From Lates calcarifer (taxonomy: Eukaryota > Chordata > Actinopteri > Centropomidae), in contig NC_066837.1 in assembly GCF_001640805.2 (NCBI RefSeq), positions 27,094,789 through 27,158,788 of the forward strand: a stretch of DNA of 64,000 nucleotides, in the 5' to 3' direction. A program made the position numbers and the translations under genes. Shown here in pieces: positions 53,261 to 64,000 of this stretch. The notes under the pieces were generated by a model. That model had not been told where the DNA came from. It ran no database searches and was given only the letters and a program-made list of their open reading frames with translations. How positions within the stretch are numbered: the first letter of the stretch is position 1; every line of letters begins with the position of its first letter.

Positions 53261-55139
53261 TGTCCTCCTCCTTCTCATCATCCTCTTCGTCCTCCTCCTC
53301 CTGGACTGCTGGCCTCCTGTGACGCTCCTTGCGCTCCTCCCCACTGTGGTCGTCACCTCCTCGGTCATGGTCTCGCTCCAGGCGGGACGAAGACGAGAAC
53401 TGATGGAAATCCTGAGCAGAGGACAAGGAGCCGCCTTCAAGAGAAACACAGACACAAAGATGAAAAACAAACACACTGGTCTTGGTTGTCACCTTCCTCT
53501 ATCACAGCTGTATTTTTCCCTAACACACGCTGTAGTGTCTCAACAGTTCACTGTTCATTTCTTTACCTGTGTTGAAGGGACTGGAGGAGCAGGAGGAGGA
53601 GGAGCAGCTCTTGCCAGTGCTTCCTGTCTTTTTACTGCGATGACTATGACTGTGTGAGCTCAGCTTCTTGGACTTTGCTTCATTGTCCTTGCTGCTGTGG
53701 TGACTGGAGGAGATCTGCACCAATGCACACAAGTCATAACAAGTTTAGTTTTATTCATTCAGTTTTCTGTAAAGTCAAACAAAATGACATTTCTTTACAA
53801 TATGTAATTTAATTTCATTCTCAGAACAGCCAGTGCCTTGAGTCACTCTGTGGGTTGGCTTTTCATACCTTTTCTATACTGCCGGTTGTAACTGATGAGC
53901 TCAGGCTGTCAGAGGACTTCTTGTGGCGCTCCTTTTGCCTAATCTTGTCCTTATGACTCTGAAAACACACACATACACAGGGATCAAGTATGTAAAGAGT
54001 CAAACTAGGTCCTACCAGGCATATGGTCACCATTGTAAAATACAGACACAAACACAATTACTGGAGCTAGGTATCATTTGAAAATTTTTATACTAGTGTC
54101 AATATGATGTAATTTTGGTACCAGTACCAAAAATCTTTTTCAGTACCTTTAAACAAGACTATAAATCTTACAAGATATTCAGTGCCAATTTTTGGTAGTT
54201 ACCACTTTACCTAGCCTTTACAGTAACACACATTACCATCAGTGCCTACCTTCCTCTGTCTGTGGTGGTGGTGTTTGTCCTGTGAGGGAGAGCTGGAGCG
54301 GCCCCTGGAATGACTGAAGGAGCTACTTGTATTTTCACTGGAGCGCAACTTCTTCTGCTGTAAAAACCAAAAAAAGAAAATGAGCATTGTCTCATGATCA
54401 AATAAAACCTTAAAAGCTGTGGAGCTCTTGTCACATAATGCTTTAAAGGAATAGTCTGACATACTGAGCCAGCTGAGAAGACAGTCAACACTCTCAGTAA
54501 CTACACACCTGCAGCCAACAGCCAGCTAGCTTTGCATACAGACTCCAAACAGGTCTCCTAGCTCAACCAGCACCTCTAAAGCTCTCTAATAAACACGCTA
54601 TGTGTTGCTTGTTTAATCTGCGTGTGTAACAAGTTGTTTTTTACACAGTAGTTACATGTCAAACTATTTCTTGGCTGGGTGCATTGACTTTCTAGAGTCT
54701 TGTAGCTGCCATGAGGTTGCCAGGCAACCCCTGGAAACTGCAGGAAGTCGCTGGGCGTGACCATGAAATAGTCTGCACATAAAACCCTGTACTGAATAAT
54801 GACATGAGACTGAAATGGCAGTTCAGTTTGATTATCAGACCAAGGTTGTGGTAATGAAAACATAACTACAGTCATGTTTATTGGTCAGGAAACACTTTAC
54901 ACTGCATTCACAGGGCTAGTCTAAGGGAGGGTTTGGGTTAAGAGTGATTTTCTCAGATCTTTACCATTTTGTTGTAGTGATGCTTGCAGTACCCACAGTA
55001 TTTCACATTGTCAGCTTCTGGTCCTTCCTCTTCACAGAGCAGACCAGCCATCTGAGCACTGAACAGGGGGTGTCATAGGGTCAGACAGGAGAGGAAACAA
55101 GATAGCAAAGATTACACACACACGCGCACACACACTCAC

Positions 55140-55181
<42 letters not shown>

Positions 55182-57427
55182 TCACCCTGACAACGACACC
55201 TGGATGTCACCTGAGTCAGGTGAGAGCTTTTGTCACTGATCGAGGCAGAATGGATTAGGTGTCACATCTCTGCACATTCAAATCTGTGCCAGCCAGTCTC
55301 TCAGGCTTGATTTTAAATGGTCAAATTCTGCATTCTGTGACAGGAATCAGTTGCAGCTTACAACTGATTGAAATATAATACATACAACTAAAAATGTAAA
55401 GCAACAGGGAGGTAAAAATAGAACAGACCAATAAAACAAATTCAGATACGGGAAATACATAAAGGCACTCTGAGGAACAGCAACAGGCTATTCTTTCTCT
55501 TCTTCTTGACTGGCTGCTGTTTCACATCTCATCATCTAAGTCAACATATACAATCAATCAATCAAATGTTCCATCAAATAATTCATATCATAAAATATTC
55601 CTGCCACAACTGTTTCATGACGATCGAGATATTAACTGATCTTGCTGACCAGCTTCCTGTCCATAATTCTTTAAAATAATATCACCAAGCTGTAGAAAGC
55701 AAACCTACCATGTAACTACAAACACACATGTAACCATGCATAAACTTAACACTTACCAGGTGACATGAAAGGCTTGTCTGCAGCCCTGTCTGTTGCAGGT
55801 CATGCAGGCGCCACAAGCAGCCTTACTCTCCCTCCCATGGTCCTCACAGATATAACAGGTCTGGTGAAGCAGCAAGCAAAGATAGGGAGAGAAGGAAATG
55901 AGGGAACAGGGACATATGAATTATTATCATTGATCAATGCTTGATCTGAAAATGAGCAAAGATCACAGAAAACAGTTATTTCAAGAAACGCAGATTCATG
56001 TTGAAAGCTGAGTGACGTTTTTTAAAATCTTGTGGCTTGGATTCAATCTGTTGCACCACTGCTACCAGGGCATTTTCAATACATTCATATTATTTAGACA
56101 TTAAAGTGAACTATTGTGATTGCAGTGTGGGAAAGATAAAACAATTCTTAATTTGAGACCAGCCGCAGCTTTGCTGTAAATGATTAGGAAGTTTTTCTTG
56201 TCAAGACAACAGATGGGGCTTTCAAACAGAGCACAGTTTGCTCCGTGCTTGCTGCTTTGTACAGCAAAACTGTTGACCAGATGTTTGAGGATGTTGTGAA
56301 AAAGACTACATTGCATCAACTGCAGCTAGTTGTGTATTTGTCCAAAGAGAGTTGTCTTTTTTGTACCTTAATGCTGCTATAATTTAAAATGCATTTCCCT
56401 TTGTCACCTACACTCCATGTAATTTCTCTCTAGGTCTTCCTCTCTAGAAGTAGGATGGTTTCATAATAAACTGCGGAGCGTGAGGGCACACACTTTGATG
56501 CAGCGAAAAAATTCATCACATGCAGACAATACTTTGAAAAGTGATTTTAGATCTCAAGGCTGGAATTCTCACATCCTGTGAGCATCAGGCTCCACTGCTG
56601 TGCGACTGTGCTCACATGTCCACAAAATACATGTAAGCATACGTGTAAGCACACACAAGCAGTCACGCAGACACACACAGCTTTTGTATTTCTTCCTCAG
56701 CTTTTTCCCCAGTGAGCAGGACTGACTGGTGGGGGGTAGGAGAGGCCTAGCAACAGGTGCGGGACAAAGGAACAGCGGGCTCTTTACCTTTTCACTTCAG
56801 CCCCCTCCGTATTGCCTTTTTCTCTCCCCTTGCCTCTGTCTTCCTCTACTCCTCACATCCTAGTCTGCTCTCTGTTCCCCTCAGAGGATGTTGGCTATAT
56901 AATGAAAGGCCAGAGACATAACTACACCGAGCGTGTAAAAGGAAGAGTGGCTTCTCAAGTTTTCACTGTCCATTGTAACGCTGTCTAGGAATGTAGGCAG
57001 CAAAATCTGGATGAATGGCTCTGACTGGGGAAAGCTGCATGCAATTTACTGTAGCTGACACAGTAATATGAAACCAGGCACTCAAACACTCACATGTGTA
57101 CATTTATATGCAGGCACGCACACGGGCACATACACGCACATACACATGTCAGTGACTGGCTGCTCAGTCCAATGAGTCCATGCGTCAAATATTGATTTCT
57201 CTGTAATGTGCATTGCTTTAAAAGGCCTGCTCTGGTGCACGCAGAATTCACCACTCACTACTTCTGCTATACACACTCAGCCAAATATCACAGACTATAC
57301 AGACAAGAAAAAAAACACATCAGTTACAAGATAACTGATGTATGATAAAGCTATAATGGCCTGAAACTAGTCTGTGGTTAAACGGCTGCCTTTACAAAGT
57401 GACATTAGCAGAACATTTTAAAAGCAT

Positions 57428-57472
<45 letters not shown>

Positions 57473-59560
57473 TAGATAGATAGATAGATATAGATATAGA
57501 TATAGAAATAGACATACATACATATGTGTGTGTGTGTGTGTGTGTGTGTGTATTTATATATGATAAAGGATATGTTACCTTATATGTCATCTCATATGTC
57601 TCATATGTTTTCCATGGTTGGTCTTATATTGCATGTCTGTGTGAGGTCCCATTATTTTTGTGATTCATCAGCCAGTATGCAACATCAAACCATTTCATAT
57701 GTCTACAAGTCATTAACCAATGTACTTTATTACACATCAAGATTCCATGTAGAACAGACTTAAAGAAATTTTCCTGTGGACATTATCATTTCATTATTCT
57801 CAGTACTAATTAACTAATGATTCAGTTTCATATTTAATTCTTTTTTTGATTTAAAAATTGCTTTATCGATAACTTATAACATATATACATATATATAATA
57901 GCCCAAAGAAAAGACCTAAAGAAATTTGGTTTTTAATGATATAAAACCCAGGAAGCAATGTGTGTCATTTTGCAAGATAAATGACTTTAAACTAAGCATT
58001 TAAGCACTATTCAGTACGTCACAGTGGGTATTTTGTGTTGAACTGTGGTAAATGTACTGCTCTGTTGCTCCCTTGACTAGCCTCATCTATTTCTACTTCT
58101 GCTGGAAATCTCCCACATTTCCCAGAATGACTTTCAACAACCTCCAGAGAGCAGGCGTGACCTTGCCACATTCAGCTCTGGGTTTGTACAGGACGTGTAG
58201 GTGGAGGGAACGATGATGATGCGAAGCAAAGTTGTTTTCCCGTTAAGGAAAAAACGAGACTCGCGCTCCATCCCACCTGTCTTAAAGTTGCGTTGCATCA
58301 TGGTTAGTTGAAGCTACTGTTGTTGGTGGAGAAACTGTTTTTTTTATGACAGATTTCTCACTGTGGGATTGTTGACACTGATGGAAAAAGCTCAGTCTAA
58401 AACTCTGCTCTGTTTTTCTGAGGGCCCAAAACCAAAACTGATGTTTGTAGTTATAGTTGCAAACAATACCTCCAATACTTTATTGTCTGATGCTTTACTT
58501 CTAAACATGTGTTCTACAGGAAAATCACTTACAGGTAAACATGAATCTCACCATGCACTGGGGACCAAACTTGTGGTACTTGACAAATCCCGACTAAATC
58601 ACTTATTTGGCATGTTTTAAACTGATGTTTGATACCTATCCATAGGTTCTGAATTAGCTCTAAAAAAAAAAAATCAATGTTAGTGTGCCCCCGTGGCCTG
58701 ATGGCTAAGGCACATACCATCATGAAACTCTCCCTCCCCTTGTTTCCTGTCTGTCTACTATCATCTATCTAATAAACCTAGAAATGCAGACAAATCTTTA
58801 TGGTAAAAAAAGAGTGTTTGTTCTACAGTCTCTCCGGGTAGAGAAACAAAAGTGCTTTTTCAGATTCACAAAGTCTTTTTGATACCATTCTCTGAGCATA
58901 CAGACTAACGCAAGTGTGTCCTGAATTCTTAAATTTGTACTCACTGGACTTTGAGTCCTCTAGACAAACAGCTGTTCATGGAGCAACATGTTGCATGTTT
59001 CAGGGCAAGTTGTTCCCACAGTGTGTGTGTCAGTACCTTAATGTATCTCTCATGCGGGACATATTGCAAGATGATGGGCTCCATGGTGAGGACGTTGGCA
59101 AACTGCACCTCAGGGATGTAGAGTGCACATACAACGTGGGCCCAGCCTGATGGAGAGATTGGCAGTCAATCAATGGTATGATAAGGCTCTCAATGAATAA
59201 GGTGAAAATCTGCAGCCTCTGTGTTATTTCAGGCGAGGACAAGGTCCTGTTGTTTTCTTCCACTCGCACTGTAACTTTGGGGAAAAAAAGCAGGGGGAGA
59301 GTAAGATTTACCTCCGCTGTCCGTTCTCTTGAGAGCACCATCTTTGTGGGGGCACAGCTCACACCTCTGTGGTGGGACAAGTGAGAGCAGAGCTTGTTGG
59401 GAGTGTATTATTAATCATAACAGGTGAGGCAGGAATGGATAGATGTGTTGTGTCATGTTGTGTGTTGGCATACTCACCACGCGCGCCGCCCTCTCCTGTG
59501 ACTCACACTTCCGACAGAACCACGGGCCGGTGGGCACCTGGACAATGCCGTAGCATGCTG

Positions 59561-59592
<32 letters not shown>

Positions 59593-60620
59593 CACATGAA
59601 ATGTGTCATTGAAACCATTTTGTCAGCACATGAAAATGTATGAAAATGTAATTCATATTGCCCAATTTTTCTTTCACCTTGTCTCTTCCACACTTGATCT
59701 TATCTTGATCATTTACTAATATATTCATATCTTTTACACTGTACACTATAGTGTGTAGTCCTGATGGTAATGTTAAGTGCTGCTGATATCTTGGTCAACT
59801 AATCCTTAAAAAAAGACCATTTTTATCCACTTGGGACTTTGACATTAAAGTTGAGTATGAATGAATACGACCCTATGAGGACAGCTCAACCTACTGTGTC
59901 CGCTTCAAACTAATCTTTCGCTGACTGACTCAAACTAAATCACATTTATTTCAGAAATGTACCCTGCAGATGAGAACATTGTAAAGTCAGCGTGGCATAA
60001 ATCTTCACCAGCCTCCCAGAGTTGGTCCAGCGAGAGAGCTGAATTTTACACAGAAATATGATCCTACGAGTGAACTGCTCTCCTTTATAGACGCATTAAA
60101 GCAACAAAGCAAATGGACACAACATAGTGTCCAAACCGGCGGGCCCGCCGGGCTTAACTGTGACAAAAACACGCCTCTTGCAGTATGTCGTGAACCCAAC
60201 CGGGCCAGACAGCCACACACAAACCCACACAGGCATACACTCACTCGGACCCACAGTGCCATCAAGGCGCCATCCAGGCTCGGTGTCACCCTGCTTGGCC
60301 CTGTGTGTTTAATCATGTGTGCTGAGAGGAAACAACAAACAGCACGCCTACCCCTCCCACACACATCAACACACACACACAAACACGCACGTAGACAGCA
60401 GCGGACCTACCTAGAAACCTATCGACCTACCAGCACCTCTGGCTGTCTCCAGCCCCCGGCTCAGACGCCACAGCTGCCCGGTAATTACACGCTAACAGCG
60501 GCTAATGTTACCTTGGTGAACGGCGACGCTGCAGCCGTGTCCATCACAGTAAACCAGCGGATTCTCAGCCCAGCCTCGCTCGTCTGAACACACGCAGCAA
60601 CCTCCGACCATTTCCCGCAT
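45797..60620 (-). CDS. mllt6: MLLT6 / AF17, PHD finger protein and DOT1L partner
   Basis: Nuclear AF10/AF17-family protein. Twenty coding exons in transcript order: 60512-60620, 59478-59557, 59312-59366, 59037-59146, 55757-55860, 54965-55058, 54250-54357, 53869-53958, 53567-53714, 52637-53434, 51889-52088, 51287-51404, 50977-51043, 50479-50627, 48730-48930, 48241-48317, 47590-47960, 47300-47399, 45928-46137, 45797-45832. All phases agree; 1074 aa (human about 1093). PHD finger about 8-57 (CCVCSDERGWAENPLVYCDG); extended PHD about 64-180 (RCELCPHKD, TCYICEDHGRES). Then come Ser/Lys-rich regions, an acidic run (345-368), an AT-hook-like GPGRPRG (about 482-488) and a His run. The octapeptide-leucine zipper that binds DOT1L in this family (ELLLEKHGNG...MLQSLHSLQQENQRL) is about 728-790, and a Gln-rich C-terminus ends AGEKGGDKNG. 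Exon 7 has a CAGCAG tandem acceptor. Introns over 300 bp hold only repeats listed apart. Confidence 0.96.
48541..48621. repeat. Nested inverted repeat in mllt6 intron 15
   Basis: ACAGACATATT (48541-48551) is perfectly complementary to AATATGTCTGT (48611-48621). Inside lies CATACCAG-5 nt-CTGGTATG (48585-48605). It could be a small palindromic element or a structured intron segment; no family recognised. Confidence 0.5.
51964..52062 (-). repeat. Three 33-bp coding tandem repeats in mllt6 exon 11
   Basis: In frame they encode LTLGGGVCSTP, LSLGGGVCSTS and LSLGGGMCSTP (residues about 575-607). Human AF17 has one related segment (AVCSTPLSS). The copies differ at several bases, so the repeat is not brand new. 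Confidence 0.9.
53230..53306. repeat. (TCC)n-rich coding repeat (acidic run of mllt6)
   Basis: Imperfect TCC/TCA-type triplets on the plus strand encode a Glu/Asp run in mllt6 exon 10 on the minus strand. Confidence 0.85.
55113..55184. repeat. Compound (CA)n(CT)n(CA)n microsatellite
   Basis: Lies in mllt6 intron 5, starting about 55 bp upstream (minus strand) of the exon 6 acceptor. Confidence 0.95.
57431..57551. repeat. Compound (AT)n(AG)n(GATA)n(GATATA)n(TG)n microsatellite
   Basis: Five simple motifs follow each other over about 120 bp in mllt6 intron 4. Confidence 0.95.
58683..58786 (+). mobile_element. tRNA-derived SINE with internal deletion
   Basis: GTGGCCTGATGGCTAAGGCA is a pol III A box in a tRNA-like head. 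CATACCATCATGAAA follows, and then CTCTCCCTCCCCTTGTTTCC and TGTCTGTCTACTATCATCTA, TCTAATAAA. This matches a common percomorph SINE from memory. The T-arm with the B box, expected between the two parts, is missing. So it is a deletion derivative, opposite to the host gene mllt6. Confidence 0.75.
59561..59589. repeat. (AC)n microsatellite touching the mllt6 exon 2 acceptor
   Basis: On the mllt6 strand it reads (TG)n directly before CAG and exon 2, taking the place of the usual pyrimidine tract. Confidence 0.95.
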
Positions 60621-63174
60621 GCTGCTCCCATATGAAGAAATGTATTTCACCTCCCGGCAACGGCTCAGACCTCGCCCAGGCCTGTCAAGTGGTCGTCCCG
60701 CAGTTTAACGCCGCACCGGGCATAGTCGTGGGCCGCTTTCGTCGCGCAGTTTTAGCGCAGCGGAGAGACGAAATCTCGGCGTGGGGTTTGTGGTAGCTGC
60801 TGCTACGTTTTTTCCGTGATGTCCTCCAGTCCCAGTAGTACCGATGCAGTGCGCATGCTCAGACTTGCTCCTGTGCGTCGGAATAAAAGTCACAGCAAAG
60901 GTAGCAAGTTATTGTTATTTTTAACCTGAATCGCGTTTTCACCGCAAGTTTACAGACTCATCACATTAATTTTCAAATTCGTTTAATCGTGAGAAAATTA
61001 TAGCCGCACATCCTCAGTCCTGTTAAGAATTTTATAAATTAGATTAGTAAAACATGTGGATCAATCAGTCAAAACCGCTGGCTGCACTCTGTTTCTCTAT
61101 CAATTTTGTCTCAACAGCCCCATCTTCAGGATTTCGAAGTGAATAACAAGGCAACAATTACAAGCTATTTCACCATCCAGTGTCCTGACCTCACGTGGAA
61201 AAAACAACAATCCACAGAGCGGAAGATACACCTGTGTGTAGTGCGTTATCATCCGCTTAATTTTGATTTTATACATTTTGGTATAAGCTTTAAATTATCC
61301 ATAAGAAGTTGTCTACATTTGTAGGTTATTCTTTCTCTATTTGTAAACTAAACTACTTCTAGTTGCAGCCAAAATAATAAAAAGCAAAATAGATAGTAGT
61401 TTAAATTCCAGTTTGTCCGACTGACCTGTGCTGAGGTTCCATGATTCAAACTTTATTTCATCCCTTGACTCTGCATAGCGCCTGTATACAATGTGTTATT
61501 GTTCCTGTTAAAATACCTTGGCATGGATTTCATTTTGATTTTTGGCTGTCAAGTTGACCCCTATAATTCAGTCAGCAGATGTCACCAGAAGCCTTTCATT
61601 TTGACTGGACTTGCGTCATTGTTGCTGTATGACTCCTGTCTCAACTGGCTGAGTAAACTCTGTCTGGCAGGCCAGTTTTATGGTGGAAATGGGACTTCAG
61701 ATACACACACACTCACAGTCTGGGGAGAAGCAGGGCTTTTTAGATGCAAGTCCTATTCCTGTTTCCCTACATGCTTCTTTTATGTTCAGAGATGATGTGT
61801 CAGAAAATGTCCTCTATGTGTCCTTAAGCAGGTTGTATGTGTACTTCAGTTTTAAACTGAGCTACAAACGCACATTACTCAACAAAATACTTAGAAAAAT
61901 AGCATGAAGTTAACCTCTTATAACTGGAAAAAGAGAAGCAGCGTGGTTGTACTTTTGAAATGGATGACTGGGCTTTTTAATCTGACATATGGACATGAAG
62001 CTGTGATGACAGTTTGTCTCACAAGTGTCACTTCTCTTCAAACCCAAAGAGAGAAAAGGGAACTGGCACTGATGGAGAAGACAGATAGCGTGGCGGCAGC
62101 TGGATGAAGCTAACACCCTGTTCTGGTCTGAAGGCAGCAAAGCATAACCAAGTCCCTGTGCTGACATGTGGGTGAAGTGCATCCACACTGACATGCACAC
62201 ACACAGCCAGATGTACTAACATAGTAACTTAGTGGCTAGTCAGAACCCATGTGTTCATCAAAATTTCCCCAATACTTCCTAAAGTTTGTCATTTCAAAAA
62301 TTCCCACAGGCCCTCACTTTTTACCTATATTTGCCTTCACACAGATAAATTCCCATATGTGGAGTCTTACTGGCAGACATAGTGTATCACTATTCACTCT
62401 GTGGGTGAGGTGAGAGCTAAGTGGGAAGAGTGAAACTACTGATTAAAATCAATTTGCAAATTATCTCATTGAGCACTCATTTACTTAAAGAAATAATAAC
62501 GATGTTAAGCTGTTCTTTTTTTTGCTTGAAACTCCTTGCAGATTGTAGAAACCACTTTGGGCACAGTGCACAAGGAAAACACATCAAGATTAATTCACTG
62601 TCACGCAACGCAGTACCACTCTTTCCCCAGCAGATGGATGCTGGTGTGAAGACACTTCTGATCCACTGGCATGTATTTCCTCAGCATGTGGGGGAAGAAA
62701 CAGTGAGATCTAAATCCTAAATTAGAAGACAATCATGTAACAGCTTTAACTTGCTGTCACGTTGATCTTTAGATGATCAACAGCACCTTATATTTCATTT
62801 TGACCTACTCTGACTTTTATTTAAATCCTCTTTACATCTGTCATTACTACATGTTCTGTAGTTTTGAGCTTTCTAGGTCCCACAAATACCTCCACTATAT
62901 CTATGTAGTGTGACAAAAATGTCTCTGCACAACTGTGAGCCATTTCTAACAAGTGGGAGCACTATATGAGTATAATATTCAGGAGTGAGAAACCAGCACA
63001 TGGTGCAGAGCGAAGTGATGTCTTTTGAAGCCGTGAAGTGCAGTAAACCACAGCCTAAAAGGAGACATGTGACCTTGTAGATAATAGGATTTTTTTTCTG
63101 CAGTCTTGAATTGGTAAGTGTTTTTCAGAGATACATGCAGGTCTATGTGTGATGAAGGAAAAAAAAAAGTCTCT
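60621..63174. other. mllt6 promoter region and spacer to ikzf3
   Basis: The first 280 bp upstream of the mllt6 start are GC-rich and CpG-rich, a likely CpG-island promoter continuing over exon 1. From about 61000 on the DNA is AT-rich and shows no gene or repeat that I recognise. Confidence 0.5.
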
Positions 63175-63180
63175 TTTATT
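63175..63180 (-). terminator. Candidate ikzf3 poly(A) signal
   Basis: AATAAA on the minus strand, about 475 bp after the ikzf3 stop codon. The UTR could also run on. Confidence 0.45.
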
Positions 63181-63467
63181 TTTACAAATTTAGACAGATA
63201 ACAGGAAAACCAACAGCAGATACACGATAAATGCATTCATTTATGCTACTTTGTAGAACATTTAAATGTATATATGGCATACTCCTATATATTATAAACA
63301 GCGGCTTCAGCAGGGATCATTAAGTACAAATGTATGTATGAAAAGGAAGTAGAATTACTCCCGCATAAACACTTTACAGGCCATCTTTTCAGATGAGTAC
63401 AGTATGACTAAGAACACTCCAACACCCGTCACACTCCTATAACGTCTCTCTCAAGCTCTCTCTCTTG

Positions 63468-63486
63468 CACACACACACACACACAC
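63468..63486. repeat. Short (AC)n repeat
   Basis: Inside the presumed ikzf3 3' UTR. Confidence 0.85.
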
Positions 63487-63655
63487 TCAAAGACACACAC
63501 AAAAGACACAGAGAGAGATAGCTGCTACTTCATGCTTTCATTTCTGATACTACCAGCTACTTATATGAGTAAATCTGTGTATGTGCTCATACAGTGTTAT
63601 CTGTCTGAGCATATGTGTGTGTGTATGTAAGCATGAACAACAGCATGAATGAAAG

Positions 63656-64000
63656 CTACTTCAATTCTAGGCGGTGCTCGCCTCGGGCTATGTGGGAAGA
63701 GAACTCGTAACGGTCCCGGCTGCGGTGGCCACACACGTTGCACTCGAGCGGGTCGCGGAAGCCATGGCACCCCATGTGAATGGTGAACATGACATAGTCC
63801 AGGAAAATCACCCTGCAGTGGCTGCAGGGGTACACAGCCCCAGGCAGGGTCCCTCCCTCCCCGTCAGCCCGCACCACTCGCAAAGCCTCCAACGGCGACA
63901 AGGGGATGGGCTGGGCGTGTGGGTGAGGGACGCCGTTCTGGTGGTTCAGCCCCCCCAGCAGGTGCCCTAAGCTGTACATGATGGGCTGGGACATCTGGGA
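63656..64000 (-). CDS. ikzf3: Ikaros-family zinc finger protein, last exon (Aiolos-like), partial
   Basis: C-terminal exon of an Ikaros-family lymphoid transcription factor; it runs off the window, so its acceptor is not seen. The two C-terminal dimerisation fingers are [21 protein letters not shown] and [21 protein letters not shown], ending RLELK before the stop at 63656-63658. [17 protein letters not shown] and [10 protein letters not shown] fit IKZF3 better than IKZF1, 2 or 4, which usually have DHVM(Y/F) and other endings. The location on a block equal to human chromosome 17 agrees with IKZF3. The region before the fingers ([20 protein letters not shown]) is typical low-complexity linker. 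Confidence 0.85.
   Translation of the reverse strand, partial: SQMSQPIMYSLGHLLGGLNHQNGVPHPHAQPIPLSPLEALRVVRADGEGGTLPGAVYPCSHCRVIFLDYVMFTIHMGCHGFRDPLECNVCGHRSRDRYEFSSHIARGEHRLELK

Larger units (their letters stand above)
55861..59036. other. mllt6 intron 4
   Basis: The largest mllt6 intron. It holds a compound microsatellite and a SINE relic, listed separately; otherwise no structure recognised. Confidence 0.8.

Noticed and set aside
53141..53657. Leu/Pro-rich plus-strand frames that look like membrane proteins
   Set aside because: They are the reverse of the Glu-rich and Ser-rich coding repeats of mllt6 exons 9 and 10.
60005..60587. Minus- and plus-strand frames of 94-125 codons beside mllt6 exon 1
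   Set aside because: CA-rich and GC-rich intron and exon 1 sequence with no family features.

Overview
This is vertebrate nuclear DNA, most likely from a ray-finned fish, probably a percomorph teleost. The genes have many small exons with GT-AG introns. The products match vertebrate families closely. Transposon relics are typically teleost: a tRNA-derived SINE, decayed Tc1/mariner copies and retroelement 3' tails. I see no bacterial, phage or CRISPR content and no complete RNA gene.

Layout from left to right: sp6 (+, 162-1014, with a one-base frameshift in the third zinc finger); about 4 kb of repeat-bearing spacer; cwc25 (+, 5224-8121, splicing factor); psmb3 (+, 9562-11739, proteasome beta-3); pip4k2b (-, 14342-23380, lipid kinase); a divergent spacer; pcgf2 (+, 27529-33217, Polycomb RING protein); two tandem cisd3 genes (both -, 36294-37580 and 39968-42060, CDGSH iron-sulfur proteins); mllt6/AF17 (-, 45797-60620, PHD finger protein, 20 coding exons); and the last exon of an Ikaros-family gene, best read as ikzf3 (-, 63656 to the window end).

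The genes are ordinary conserved genes and do not form one pathway. The cwc25-psmb3-pip4k2b-pcgf2-cisd3-mllt6 block is the counterpart of human 17q12. From memory of the human map, the psmb3-pip4k2b pair is inverted here, cisd3 is doubled, and sp6 and ikzf3 are brought close. The points most worth a second look are the cisd3 duplication, the sp6 frameshift, a splice-phase problem in cwc25, a 3 x 11-residue repeat in mllt6, a (TG)n tract at an mllt6 splice acceptor, and a 69-bp repeat shared by the cwc25 upstream region and its intron 2. I did not find a new biological system. Exon borders were set by hand from splice signals, reading phase and remembered family sequences, without transcripts.
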